DNA of 13,827 nucleotides from assembly GCA_036351675.1 (NCBI GenBank), contig JAZBPO010000277.1, positions 1 to 13,827 on the forward strand, in the 5' to 3' direction. This DNA is from JAZBPO01 sp036351675. Lineage in GTDB: Bacteria; Pseudomonadota; Gammaproteobacteria; Pseudomonadales; Azotimanducaceae. A program made the position numbers and the translations under genes. Below, piece after piece: positions 6,764 through 13,827 of the stretch. The notes below the pieces were generated by a model. That model was not told the DNA's origin and made no database searches. It saw only the letters and a list, made by a program, of their open reading frames with translations. How positions within the stretch are numbered: the first letter of the stretch is position 1; every line of letters begins with the position of its first letter.

Positions 6764-8563
6764 ATGGGTACGCCGTCTGGATCGGTCGACCGGGAAGCAC
6801 TGAAGCAGAAGTACCGCGAAGAGCGCGACAAGCGCCTGCGTGCGGACGGCAATGCGCAGTATCTGCGTCTCGAGGGAACGCTGGCCCACTACCTCGACGA
6901 TCCCTACACGCCGCGCGAGGCGCGCGAACCGCTCACCGACCATGTCACCTTCGCCTTCATCGGCGGCGGGTTCGCCGGTCTGGTGACCGGCGCCCGCCTC
7001 GTCGAGGCAGGCGTGAAGGACGTCCGCATCATCGAGAAGGGCGGCGACTTCGGCGGCACCTGGTACTGGAACCGGTACCCCGGTGCGCAGTGCGACACGG
7101 CGTCCATGGTCTACATGCCGCTCCTCGAGGAAACGGGGCACATGCCGACCGAGAAGTACGCCCATGCGCCCGAGATCCTCGAGCACAGTCGACGCATCGG
7201 TCGCCACTTCGGACTCTACGAACACGCGCTCTTCCACACGGAAGTGAAGGACCTGTCCTGGGACCCGGATCGTCGTGTCTGGCTGATCCGTACCGATCGC
7301 GGCGATGCGTTCACGGCGCAGTTCCTCGGCATGGGGACGGGTCCGCTGCACGTCCCGAAGCTGCCGGGCATTCCGGGCATCGAGGACTTCGAGGGCCACT
7401 CCTTCCATACCTCGCGCTGGGACTACGACTACACCGGCGGCGATCCCGAGGGCGGGTTCATGGCGCAACTCGCCGACAAGCGCGTCGCGATCATCGGTAC
7501 CGGCGCCACGGCCGTGCAGTGCGTGCCGCACCTCGCGAGGGCCTGCGGCACGCTCTATGTCTGCCAGCGCACGCCGTCCTCGGTCGACGTGCGCGCCAAC
7601 GCCCCCATCGACCCGGCCTGGTTCGAGCAGATCGCGACGCCCGGCTGGCAGCAGCGCTGGCTGGAGAACTTCACGGCGAACCAGGCCGGTGGCAGCGCGG
7701 AAGAGGATCTGGTGCAGGACGGCTGGACGGACCTGTCGCGGCGCATCCGCGAGCGCATCGCCTCCCTGCCGCCCGAGCAACGGACGCCCGCGGACATGTG
7801 GGCCGCCTGGGAGGACGCCGACTTCGAGAAGATGGAAGAGATCCGCCTGCGGGCGGAGGCCATCGTCGAGGACAGGGAGACGGCCGAGAAGCTCAAGGCC
7901 TGGTATCGCCAGCTCTGCAAGCGCCCGTGCTTTCACGACGCCTATCTGCAGGCCTTCAACGAGCCCGGTACGCACCTGCTCGACACGGACGGGCAGGGCG
8001 TGGAGCGCATCACGAAGAAGGGCGTGGTCGTCCAGGGTGTCGAGTACGAGGTGGACTGCATCGTCTATGCCTCCGGCTTCGAGGTGGGCACGCCCTTCGC
8101 TCGGCGCGCGGGCTTCGACCCGGCCGGCCGGGACGGTCTGCGCCTCTCCGAATACTGGTCCGAGGGCATGCGCACGCTCCACGGCATCCATGTGCACGGC
8201 TTCCCCAACATGTTCATCGTCCAGCCGACGCAGGGGGCGAACCTCATCTCCAACGTTCCCCACAACCTGACCGAGTCGGGCCGGACCATCGCCGCGGTGG
8301 TCCGGCACGCGCTCGACGAGCGGGCGCAGGAGGTGGAAGTGACGGCGGAGGCCGAGCAGGCCTGGATCGATCTGCTGCTCACGGGGCCCGGGCGCATGAT
8401 CGGATCGCAGGAGTGCACACCGGGCTACTACAACAACGAGGGTCAGGATCCCGGTCCTGCCGCACGCCTGAACGTCGGCTATCCGGCCGGCGCCATGGCG
8501 TACTTCGAGTACATCGCCGAATGGCGCAACAGCGGAGCCTTCGAGGGCCTCGCTTTCCACTGA
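6764..8563 (+). CDS. Flavin-dependent Baeyer-Villiger monooxygenase
   Basis: A 599-residue class B flavoprotein monooxygenase, predicted to use FAD, NADPH and O2 to insert oxygen next to a ketone, giving an ester or lactone. An N-terminal extension (1-58, KYREERDKRLR) precedes the FAD Rossmann motif FIGGGFAGL (65-73) and GGTWYWNRYPGAQCD (97-111). The BVMO fingerprint FEGHSFHTSRWD (209-220) satisfies FxGxxxHxxxWD. The NADPH Rossmann motif is VAIIGTGATA (241-250). Length and the long N-terminal arm recall the cyclopentadecanone-monooxygenase type, from memory. ATG 6764 is chosen because GAGGAG lies 5 nt upstream and the extra 50 codons back to ATG 6614 run through the upstream hairpin and are not protein-like. 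An AIM24-family gene follows after 19 nt, probably on the same transcript. The substrate (cyclic ketone, steroid or aryl ketone) cannot be read from sequence. Confidence 0.93.
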   Translation: MGTPSGSVDREALKQKYREERDKRLRADGNAQYLRLEGTLAHYLDDPYTPREAREPLTDHVTFAFIGGGFAGLVTGARLVEAGVKDVRIIEKGGDFGGTWYWNRYPGAQCDTASMVYMPLLEETGHMPTEKYAHAPEILEHSRRIGRHFGLYEHALFHTEVKDLSWDPDRRVWLIRTDRGDAFTAQFLGMGTGPLHVPKLPGIPGIEDFEGHSFHTSRWDYDYTGGDPEGGFMAQLADKRVAIIGTGATAVQCVPHLARACGTLYVCQRTPSSVDVRANAPIDPAWFEQIATPGWQQRWLENFTANQAGGSAEEDLVQDGWTDLSRRIRERIASLPPEQRTPADMWAAWEDADFEKMEEIRLRAEAIVEDRETAEKLKAWYRQLCKRPCFHDAYLQAFNEPGTHLLDTDGQGVERITKKGVVVQGVEYEVDCIVYASGFEVGTPFARRAGFDPAGRDGLRLSEYWSEGMRTLHGIHVHGFPNMFIVQPTQGANLISNVPHNLTESGRTIAAVVRHALDERAQEVEVTAEAEQAWIDLLLTGPGRMIGSQECTPGYYNNEGQDPGPAARLNVGYPAGAMAYFEYIAEWRNSGAFEGLAFH

Positions 8564-8582
8564 CTCCAGGGGGAAGCCCACC

Positions 8583-9371
8583 ATGCAGTGTCACGAAGTC
8601 GATTACGAGATCATCGGCAACGACCTCCAGATGGTGGAGGTGGAACTGGACCCGGGCGAGACGGTGATCGCGGAGGCCGGGGCCATGAACTACCTCGAGG
8701 AGGACATCGACTTCGAGGCCAAGATGGGGGACGGCAGTGAAGCCGGCGAAGGCTTCTTCGGCAAGCTCGTGGGCGTCGGCAAGCGCGTCATCACCGGCGA
8801 GTCCATCTTCATGACGCACTTCACCAATCGCGGCGGCGTGAAGCGGCGCGCCGCCTTCGCGGCCCCCTATCCGGGCCACGTGATCGCCCTCGAACTCGGG
8901 CAGATCGGCGAGCGCGTGTTCTGTCAGAAGGACGCCTTCCTCGCCGCCGCGCTCGGCACGCGCGTCGGCATCGCCTTCAACATGCGCCTCGGCGTCGGCT
9001 TCTTCGGTGGTGAGGGCTTCATCCTCCAGAAACTGGAGGGCGATGGCATGGCCTTCCTCCATGCCGGCGGGTCGATCGTGAAGAAGGAACTCCGCGGCGA
9101 GACGCTGCGCGTCGACACGGGTTGCCTGGTCGCCTTCACGGACGGCATCGACTACGACATCGCGCGGGCCGGGGGGCTGAAATCCATGTTCTTCGGTGGC
9201 GAGGGGCTCTTCCTCGCGACGCTGCAGGGCCACGGTACGGTCTGGCTGCAGAGCCTCCCCTTCAGCCGCCTCGCGGACCGGATCTTCGCGAACGCGCCGA
9301 GCATGGGCGGAAGCGACAAGGGCGAGGGCAGCGCGCTGGGATCGATCTACCGGATGCTCGACGGGGGCTGA
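8583..9371 (+). CDS. TIGR00266 / AIM24-family protein
   Basis: A 262-residue protein of the TIGR00266 (AIM24-like) family, beta-rich and of unsettled function; yeast AIM24 is mitochondrial, and bacterial members are uncharacterised to my knowledge. Family hallmarks are DPGETVIAEAGAMNYLEEDI (21-40), a Gly-rich stretch around residue 50, TGESIFMTHFTN, and repeated Gly/Phe segments such as GVGFFGGEGFILQKLEGDG and MFFGGEGLFLATLQG. There is no signal peptide or membrane span. ATG 8583 has AGGGGG 9 nt upstream. The 19-nt gap to the monooxygenase suggests co-transcription, though AIM24 genes occur in many contexts and this need not mean a shared pathway. The coding sequence ends 97 nt before cysD, with an inverted repeat in between. 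Confidence 0.88.
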   Translation: MQCHEVDYEIIGNDLQMVEVELDPGETVIAEAGAMNYLEEDIDFEAKMGDGSEAGEGFFGKLVGVGKRVITGESIFMTHFTNRGGVKRRAAFAAPYPGHVIALELGQIGERVFCQKDAFLAAALGTRVGIAFNMRLGVGFFGGEGFILQKLEGDGMAFLHAGGSIVKKELRGETLRVDTGCLVAFTDGIDYDIARAGGLKSMFFGGEGLFLATLQGHGTVWLQSLPFSRLADRIFANAPSMGGSDKGEGSALGSIYRMLDGG

Positions 9372-9373
9372 TG

Positions 9374-9408
9374 TCGCAATCTGCGCCTGAGGCGATCGGT
9401 CATTGCGA
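9374..9408. repeat. Inverted repeat between the AIM24 gene and cysD
   Basis: TCGCAAT (9374-9380) is matched by its exact reverse complement ATTGCGA (9402-9408), with a smaller CGCC-TGA-GGCG stem (9384-9394) nested inside. It begins 2 nt after the AIM24 stop and is followed by TTCTGGTTCTG. The right arm coincides with the candidate -35 of the sulfur operon. It could be a terminator for the upstream gene, an operator for the downstream one, or both. Confidence 0.4.
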
Positions 9409-9431
9409 TTCTGGTTCTGAACGCATAGTGT
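9403..9431 (+). promoter_or_regulatory. Candidate promoter of the cysD-cysNC-permease operon
   Basis: TTGCGA (9403-9408) and TAGTGT (9426-9431) are separated by 17 nt in a locally AT-richer stretch. This gives a leader of about 30 nt before ATG 9468. The match to consensus is moderate (4/6 and 3/6), as expected for a promoter needing an activator. CysB is the usual one for sulfate genes, but I cannot recognise a CysB site here. Confidence 0.33.
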
Positions 9432-9467
9432 GCGCGGCCATCTGCAGCCCTGCGGACATTTCGCGAC

Positions 9468-10952
9468 ATGCCGGACCTCCCGGAAGCCAATCCCCTCGAT
9501 GCGTCCGGCCGGCCGCTGCCCCTGCACACGCGTCGGCTCCTCGAGCTCTGGGGCCTCGAAGGGACGGACGCCGAGCGACGCCGCGTCGAGCGCGCCATCG
9601 AGTCGAGCGGTGCGCTGCCAGCTCCGCTCTCGCCCGCGGAGCTCCATGACGAAGAGGGCAGGGCACCCAGACAGCTGGTGGTTGACGCGCTCTCGGCGGA
9701 GGCGCGCCGGCAGCGTCATCTGGTGCTCCTGCTCCAGCTCCGCGAAGGTGACGAGGGGCGCGGGGTACTGCTCGCCAACGACGCGCGCGACGGTCGTCGC
9801 TGGATCCAGGTCGATCTGCCGCTGTCCGAGTCCGATCTCCTCACGGCGCTCGAGGCCTTCGCGAACGACGCGGACAAGGACCTCCTGTGCTTCCCGCACG
9901 GGCCGCTCGTCGACACCTGTCGCCGTATTGCGGAGCGCAACGGCGACAGCGACCTGTTGCGCTTCGAGAGCGGCCACAGCTGCCGGCTCGGGCTGCCGGC
10001 GTTCCACAACGTCTTCAGCATCGAGGATCTCCCACCGAAGCCCCGACGCAGCGACGCCTTCACGCATCTCGATCGCCTGGAGGCGGAGAGCATCCACGTG
10101 TTCCGCGAGGTGATGGCCGTCGCCGAGCGGCCCGTGATGCTCTACTCGGTCGGCAAGGACTCCTCGGTCCTGCTCCACCTCGCCCGCAAGGCCTTCCACC
10201 CCGCGCCGCCGCCCTTCCCGCTGCTGCACATCGACACGCGCTGGAAGTTCCAGGAGATGTACCGGTTCCGCGACGCCATGGCGGCGCTGGTGGGCATGGA
10301 ACTGCTCGTGCACCAGAACCCCGAGGCCGTCGAGAAGAACATCAATCCCTTCGATCACGGCAGCGCCCTGCACACGGACATCACCAAGACCCAGGCGCTC
10401 AAGCAGGCCCTGGACCAGCACGGCTTCGACTTCGCGTTCGGCGGCGCGCGGCGCGACGAGGAGAAGTCGCGGGCCAAGGAGCGGGTGTTCTCCTTCCGTA
10501 CGGCGGCGCACCGCTGGGATCCGAAGAACCAGCGGCCGGAGCTCTGGGACCTCTACAACGGCTTCAAGAAGCCCGGCGAGAGCGTGCGCGTGTTCCCGCT
10601 CTCCAACTGGACCGAGCGCGACGTCTGGGAATACATCCATCGCGAGAACATCCCCATCGTGCCGCTCTATCTCGCCCGGGAACGCCCGGTGGTCGTCCGC
10701 GACGGCTTCATCATGATGGTCGAGGACGACCGTCTGCCGCTCCTCGAGGGCGAACGCATCGAGCTGCGCAGGGTGCGTTTCCGCACGCTCGGCTGCTATC
10801 CGCTCACGGGCGCCGTCGAGTCGGACGCGGCCGATCTCGAGTCCGTGATCCTCGAGCTCATGCGCGCGCGCACGAGCGAGCGGCAGGGCAGGGCGATCGA
10901 CTCCGACTCGCCCGCTTCCATGGAGAAGAAGAAGCAGGAGGGGTACTTCTGA
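9468..10952 (+). CDS. cysD: Sulfate adenylyltransferase subunit 2 with a large unrecognised N-terminal extension
   Basis: CysD makes APS and pyrophosphate from sulfate and ATP, in complex with the GTPase CysN. The CysD domain spans residues about 199-494: THLDRLEAESIHVFREV, PP-loop YSVGKDSSVLLH (226-237), FPLLHIDTRWKF, FGGARRDEEKSRAKERVF, RVFPLSNWTERDVWEYIHRE, RTLGCYPLTGAVES and the typical end SMEKKKQEGYF. At 296 residues this alone equals a normal CysD of about 300. Residues 1-198 are extra and unrecognised, with C141-x2-H144, C151, H170-x-C172 and H180 near the junction. The start is constrained: an in-frame TAG lies at 9426, ATG 9468 is the first start after it, and no ATG or GTG occurs near the canonical CysD beginning. 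A TTG near codon 164 is the only nearer alternative. The ribosome site is weak. The stop overlaps the cysNC start. Confidence 0.93.
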   Translation: MPDLPEANPLDASGRPLPLHTRRLLELWGLEGTDAERRRVERAIESSGALPAPLSPAELHDEEGRAPRQLVVDALSAEARRQRHLVLLLQLREGDEGRGVLLANDARDGRRWIQVDLPLSESDLLTALEAFANDADKDLLCFPHGPLVDTCRRIAERNGDSDLLRFESGHSCRLGLPAFHNVFSIEDLPPKPRRSDAFTHLDRLEAESIHVFREVMAVAERPVMLYSVGKDSSVLLHLARKAFHPAPPPFPLLHIDTRWKFQEMYRFRDAMAALVGMELLVHQNPEAVEKNINPFDHGSALHTDITKTQALKQALDQHGFDFAFGGARRDEEKSRAKERVFSFRTAAHRWDPKNQRPELWDLYNGFKKPGESVRVFPLSNWTERDVWEYIHRENIPIVPLYLARERPVVVRDGFIMMVEDDRLPLLEGERIELRRVRFRTLGCYPLTGAVESDAADLESVILELMRARTSERQGRAIDSDSPASMEKKKQEGYF

Positions 10953-12850
10953 TGGGCGCGCAAGCCGGAACGGAGGGCGCCCCCCTGGCGCGCGAGGAGC
11001 TCGAGACCTATCTGGTCGCGCAGGAGTCGCTCGATCTGCTGCGATTCATCACCTGCGGCAGCGTCGACGACGGCAAGAGCACGCTCATCGGACGCCTGCT
11101 CTACGAGGGCCAGCAGATCTTCGAGGATCAGCTCGAGACGCTCGCGCACGATTCGCGGCGTCAGGGCACGCAGGGCGCCGCGGTCGATCTGGCCCTGCTC
11201 GTCGATGGCCTCGCGGCCGAACGCGAGCAGGGCATCACCATCGACGTCGCCTACCGCTTCTTCGCCACGGACAAGCGCCGCTTCATCGTCGCCGACACGC
11301 CGGGGCACGAGCAGTACACGCGCAACATGGTCACCGGCGCCTCCACGGCCGATGCGGCGCTGCTCCTGATCGACGCGCGTGCGGGGGTGCTGACCCAGAC
11401 CCGTCGCCACGCCTTCATCTGCTCGCTGCTGGGTATCCGTCACGTGGTGCTCGCCATCAACAAGATGGACCTCGTGGAATTCTCGGAAGCACGCTTCCGG
11501 GCGATCGCGTCGGACTTCGCGGCCTTCGCGCAGGACCTCTCCTTCGAGTCGGTGACGCCGATCCCGCTGTCGGCGCTCGAGGGCGACAACGTGCTGCAGC
11601 GTTCGCGGCGCTCCGCCTGGTACGACGGCCCGACGCTCATGGCCTGGCTCGAGACCGTGGAGCCACGCGGGGCGCGCGACGGGCACGATTTCCGCTTCCC
11701 GGTGCAGTGGGTGAATCGGCCGTCCCTCGATTTCCGGGGCTACGCGGGCACCGTCGCCGCCGGTCGCGTGGCCGTGGGCGACGAGATCCGCGTGCTGCCC
11801 TCCGGGCACACGGCGAAGGTGGAGAGCATCCTGCTCTATCGCGAGCAGCTCGCGGCTGCGGCTGCCGGTCAGGCCGTGACGATCACCCTGGACCGAGAGC
11901 TCGACTGCTCCCGTGGGGACGTACTGGTCGCCGCGAAGGCCCCCTGCGAGGTGGCGGACCAGTTCGACGTCGACCTCGTCTGGATGGACGAGGAGCCCGG
12001 CTTCGTCGGTCGTTCCTATCTGATGCGTCTCGGCACGCTGACGGCGGGCGCGCAGATCACGGAGGTGAAGGAGCGCGTCGACATGGACACGCTCGAGACG
12101 CGTCCCGCGAGGCGCCTCGAGCTTAACGACATCAGTACCGTGAAGATCGCCTGCGATCGGCCCGTGCCCTTCGAGCCCTACCGTGACTGCGCGCCCATGG
12201 GCGCCTTCGTGCTCGTCGACCGCTACACGAACGCGACCGTCGGCGCCGGCATGATCCGCTACGCACTGCGACGGTCGCGCAACGTGCACACGCAGGCGCT
12301 CACCGTCGACCGGGCTGCGCGCGAGCGGCTGAATGGCCATCCGGCGCGGGTGATCTGGTTCACCGGGCTGTCCGGCTCCGGCAAGTCGACCATCGCCAAC
12401 GCCCTCGAGCAGGCGCTGCACGAGCGCGGCGTGCGCACCTACATCCTCGACGGCGACAACGTCCGGCACGGCCTGAACAAGGATCTCGGATTCTCCGATG
12501 CCGACCGCGTGGAGAACATCCGCCGTATCGCCGAGGTCGCGCGGCTGATGGTGGACGCAGGGGTCGTCGTGCTGACGGCCTTCATCTCTCCGTTCCGGGC
12601 CGAGCGTGAACTGGCCCGGTCGCTCTTCGGCGCGGGTGAGTTTGTCGAGGTCTTCGTCGACACGCCGCTCGATGTCGTCGAGAAACGTGATCCGAAAGGT
12701 CTCTACGGCAAGGCCCGGCGCGGCGAGATCCCGAACTTCACGGGCATCGATTCACCCTACGAGGCCCCCGAGTCGCCCGAGTTCAGGGTGGACACGACGG
12801 ATGCATCCGTCGAGGAGATCGTCGAGCAGCTGCTGGCGACCTTCCCGTGA
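10952..12850 (+). CDS. cysNC: Bifunctional sulfate adenylyltransferase subunit 1 / adenylylsulfate kinase (CysN-CysC fusion)
   Basis: A 632-residue fusion. The N-terminal CysN (about 28-450) is an EF-Tu-like GTPase whose GTP hydrolysis drives APS synthesis by CysD: P-loop GSVDDGKS (36-43), REQGITIDVAYR (91-102), G3 DTPGH (115-119), G4 NKMD (170-173), then the beta-barrel domains. The C-terminal CysC (about 460-632) phosphorylates APS to PAPS: GLSGSGKST (472-480), DGDNVRHGLNKDLGFS (500-515), FISPFR with the presumed phospho-acceptor Ser546, and DPKGLYGKARRGEIPNFTG. Both active sites look complete. ATG 10952 overlaps the cysD stop as TGATG, with AGGAGGGG about 9 nt upstream, so translation is coupled. 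CysN-CysC fusions are known in many proteobacteria. The cysteine-pathway enzymes after PAPS are not in this window. Confidence 0.97.
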   Translation: MGAQAGTEGAPLAREELETYLVAQESLDLLRFITCGSVDDGKSTLIGRLLYEGQQIFEDQLETLAHDSRRQGTQGAAVDLALLVDGLAAEREQGITIDVAYRFFATDKRRFIVADTPGHEQYTRNMVTGASTADAALLLIDARAGVLTQTRRHAFICSLLGIRHVVLAINKMDLVEFSEARFRAIASDFAAFAQDLSFESVTPIPLSALEGDNVLQRSRRSAWYDGPTLMAWLETVEPRGARDGHDFRFPVQWVNRPSLDFRGYAGTVAAGRVAVGDEIRVLPSGHTAKVESILLYREQLAAAAAGQAVTITLDRELDCSRGDVLVAAKAPCEVADQFDVDLVWMDEEPGFVGRSYLMRLGTLTAGAQITEVKERVDMDTLETRPARRLELNDISTVKIACDRPVPFEPYRDCAPMGAFVLVDRYTNATVGAGMIRYALRRSRNVHTQALTVDRAARERLNGHPARVIWFTGLSGSGKSTIANALEQALHERGVRTYILDGDNVRHGLNKDLGFSDADRVENIRRIAEVARLMVDAGVVVLTAFISPFRAERELARSLFGAGEFVEVFVDTPLDVVEKRDPKGLYGKARRGEIPNFTGIDSPYEAPESPEFRVDTTDASVEEIVEQLLATFP

Positions 12851-12860
12851 GGCGCGCGGA

Positions 12861-13643
12861 GTGATCGACAGCGCCTGGGCGCCGCTCGCGGGGGCCGCCG
12901 TCGGACTCGTCGTCGGCCTCACGGGGGTCGGCGGGGGGGCGCTCATGGCGCCGGTGCTGCTGCTCGGCTTCGGTCTGCCCCTGCCGGTCGTGGTCGCAAC
13001 GGACCTGCTCTTCGCGACGATGACGAAGATCGCGGCGGGGGCCGTGCATCAACGCAGCGGATCCGTGGACTGGGAGATCGTGCGGCGCCTCTGGGTGGGG
13101 AGTCTGCCGGCGACCCTGGGCGTGGTCCTGCTCGTGCGCTCGGGCTTCGCCTTCGAGCACAGCGGCGCGATCACGACGCTGCTCGGCGTGCTCGTCTTCG
13201 CGTCCGGTTGCGCCATGCTGCTGGGCGGGAGACTCCAGGCGCGGCAGACCGCACGGCGCCTGGCCTCACCGGTCGACTTCAAGCGCTTCCAGCGCGAGAT
13301 GACCTGGTCCGCGGGCTTCGGGCTCGGCACGCTGGTGACGCTGACCTCGGTCGGCGCGGGGGCGCTCGGCGTGGTCATCCTGCGGGCGCTCTATCCCCTG
13401 CGCATGACGCCGGCGCGTCTGGTCGCGACCGACACGGTGCACGCGATCCCGGTCACGCTGCTCGGTGGTGTCTCGCTGCTGCTCATGGGCTTCACCGATC
13501 TGGGGCTCCTCGGGACGCTGCTGCTCGGGTCGATCCCCGCGGCGCTGGTGGGAGGGTGGCTCGCGAACCGCGTGCCGTCCGGAGCGCTCCGCGCGGTGCT
13601 GGCCGTGGCCCTGATCGGCGCCGGCATGCGGCTGGCGTTCTGA
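12861..13643 (+). CDS. TauE/SafE-type (TSUP) sulfite/sulfur-anion permease
   Basis: A 260-residue polytopic inner-membrane protein with about 7-8 hydrophobic spans. It shows the internal duplication of the TauE/SafE family: LTGVGGGALMAPVLLL (20-35) is echoed by LTSVGAGALGVVIL (161-174), each followed by a VATD motif (VVATDLL near 45, LVATDTV near 188). Family members export or import sulfite, sulfoacetate, taurine products or other anions, so the substrate is inferred from context. It begins 10 nt after cysNC and is very likely the third gene of the operon. A role in relieving sulfite or moving sulfate would fit. I chose GTG 12861: a GAGG lies about 9 nt upstream, and no ATG occurs before codon 29, which falls inside the first conserved motif. 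Confidence 0.88.
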   Translation: MIDSAWAPLAGAAVGLVVGLTGVGGGALMAPVLLLGFGLPLPVVVATDLLFATMTKIAAGAVHQRSGSVDWEIVRRLWVGSLPATLGVVLLVRSGFAFEHSGAITTLLGVLVFASGCAMLLGGRLQARQTARRLASPVDFKRFQREMTWSAGFGLGTLVTLTSVGAGALGVVILRALYPLRMTPARLVATDTVHAIPVTLLGGVSLLLMGFTDLGLLGTLLLGSIPAALVGGWLANRVPSGALRAVLAVALIGAGMRLAF

Positions 13644-13733
13644 GATCCGCTGGAGACATGGCCGGGCCGGGGGTGAATCGAGGCAGGTGTATGCGCCAGG
13701 GATGGCAGCGAAGGGACAGGGCCGGAGTAGGGT

Positions 13734-13766
13734 CCAGCGACCCGCACGGAAAGAGAAGGTCGCTGG
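13734..13766. repeat. 9-bp perfect inverted repeat downstream of the sulfur operon
   Basis: CCAGCGACC (13734-13742) and GGTCGCTGG (13758-13766) are exact reverse complements separated by 15 purine-rich nt. It lies 90 nt after the permease stop, with no T-tract on either strand. It could terminate or stabilise the operon transcript, or be a protein-binding site. It sits 11 nt from the next hairpin, making a tandem pair. Confidence 0.45.
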
Positions 13767-13777
13767 CCTGAAACGAA

Positions 13778-13801
13778 AGCGGGGCACCTGGGCGCCCCGC
13801 T
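13778..13801 (-). terminator. Hairpin with T-rich tail on the minus strand
   Basis: AGCGGGGC (13778-13785) and GCCCCGCT (13794-13801) form an 8-bp perfect stem with an 8-nt loop. Read leftward it is followed by TTTCGTTTC, as in an intrinsic terminator; read rightward it is followed by CACGAG. It therefore more likely ends a leftward gene lying beyond the right edge than the sulfur operon. A leftward frame entering from the edge reaches a TGA (13803-13801) exactly at the hairpin base. Confidence 0.5.
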
Positions 13802-13827
13802 CACGAGATGAATATGGCTCCGCCTGC

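Noticed and set aside
9371..9467. ATG overlapping the AIM24 stop (TGATG), suggesting a coupled gene
   Set aside because: The translation is not protein-like and runs out of frame through the real cysD start; no family is recognisable.
13658..13771. 37-residue ORF after the permease gene
   Set aside because: Arg/Gly-rich translation, GGAG only 2 nt from the ATG, and it runs through the 9-bp inverted repeat; no evidence that it is coding.
1..13827. Mobile element, CRISPR array, tRNA or rRNA, toxin-antitoxin or phage-defence genes
   Set aside because: I looked for repeats, cloverleaf-like stems, transposase motifs and defence-type domains and saw none; all large ORFs have other assignments.

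Overview
The window is about 13.8 kb of dense, GC-rich bacterial chromosome. I think it is gammaproteobacterial: it has an MvaT-type (Pseudomonas-style) H-NS-like protein, a fused CysN/CysC, and a membrane-anchored CadC/ToxR-like regulator with TPRs. The lineage is inferred from gene content, not from a marker gene. I see no tRNA, rRNA, transposase, integrase, CRISPR array or plasmid function. Most of it reads as ordinary chromosomal housekeeping and accessory metabolism.

Layout. (1) Positions 1-1783 (+) hold a GDP-L-fucose pair: the 3' part of gmd, which runs in from outside the window, overlapping fcl by 8 nt. (2) Positions 1793-3772 (-) hold a one-component winged-helix regulator with a transmembrane segment, a TolB/FlgO-like domain and TPRs. 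It converges on fcl with only 9 nt between stops, and a GC hairpin spans the junction. (3) Divergent from it across 290 nt is a DUF3604 (PHP-like) lipoprotein, 4063-6030 (+). (4) An AT-richer leader precedes a small MvaT-family xenogeneic silencer, 6245-6598 (+). (5) A Baeyer-Villiger monooxygenase (6764-8563) is followed 19 nt later by a TIGR00266/AIM24-family protein (8583-9371). (6) Positions 9468-13643 hold a compact sulfur operon: cysD with an unusual N-terminal extension of about 195 residues, the bifunctional cysNC (stop and start overlap as TGATG), and a TauE/SafE-type (TSUP) permease starting at GTG. (7) The last 180 nt contain a 9-bp inverted repeat and a second hairpin that looks like a terminator for a leftward gene outside the window.

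How the genes work together. Gmd and Fcl convert GDP-mannose to GDP-L-fucose for surface polysaccharide. CysD and CysN make APS from sulfate and ATP, using GTP hydrolysis. The CysC domain phosphorylates APS to PAPS. The TSUP permease probably moves sulfite or another sulfur oxyanion. No PAPS reductase, sulfite reductase or sulfotransferase is in view, so whether the PAPS feeds cysteine synthesis or sulfation cannot be decided here.

I did not find a convincing undescribed multi-gene system. The best lead is the unrecognised CysD N-terminal domain. Weaker leads are the regulator/DUF3604 divergon, a codon-like remnant between those two genes, and inverted repeats at the sulfur operon promoter and after its last gene.
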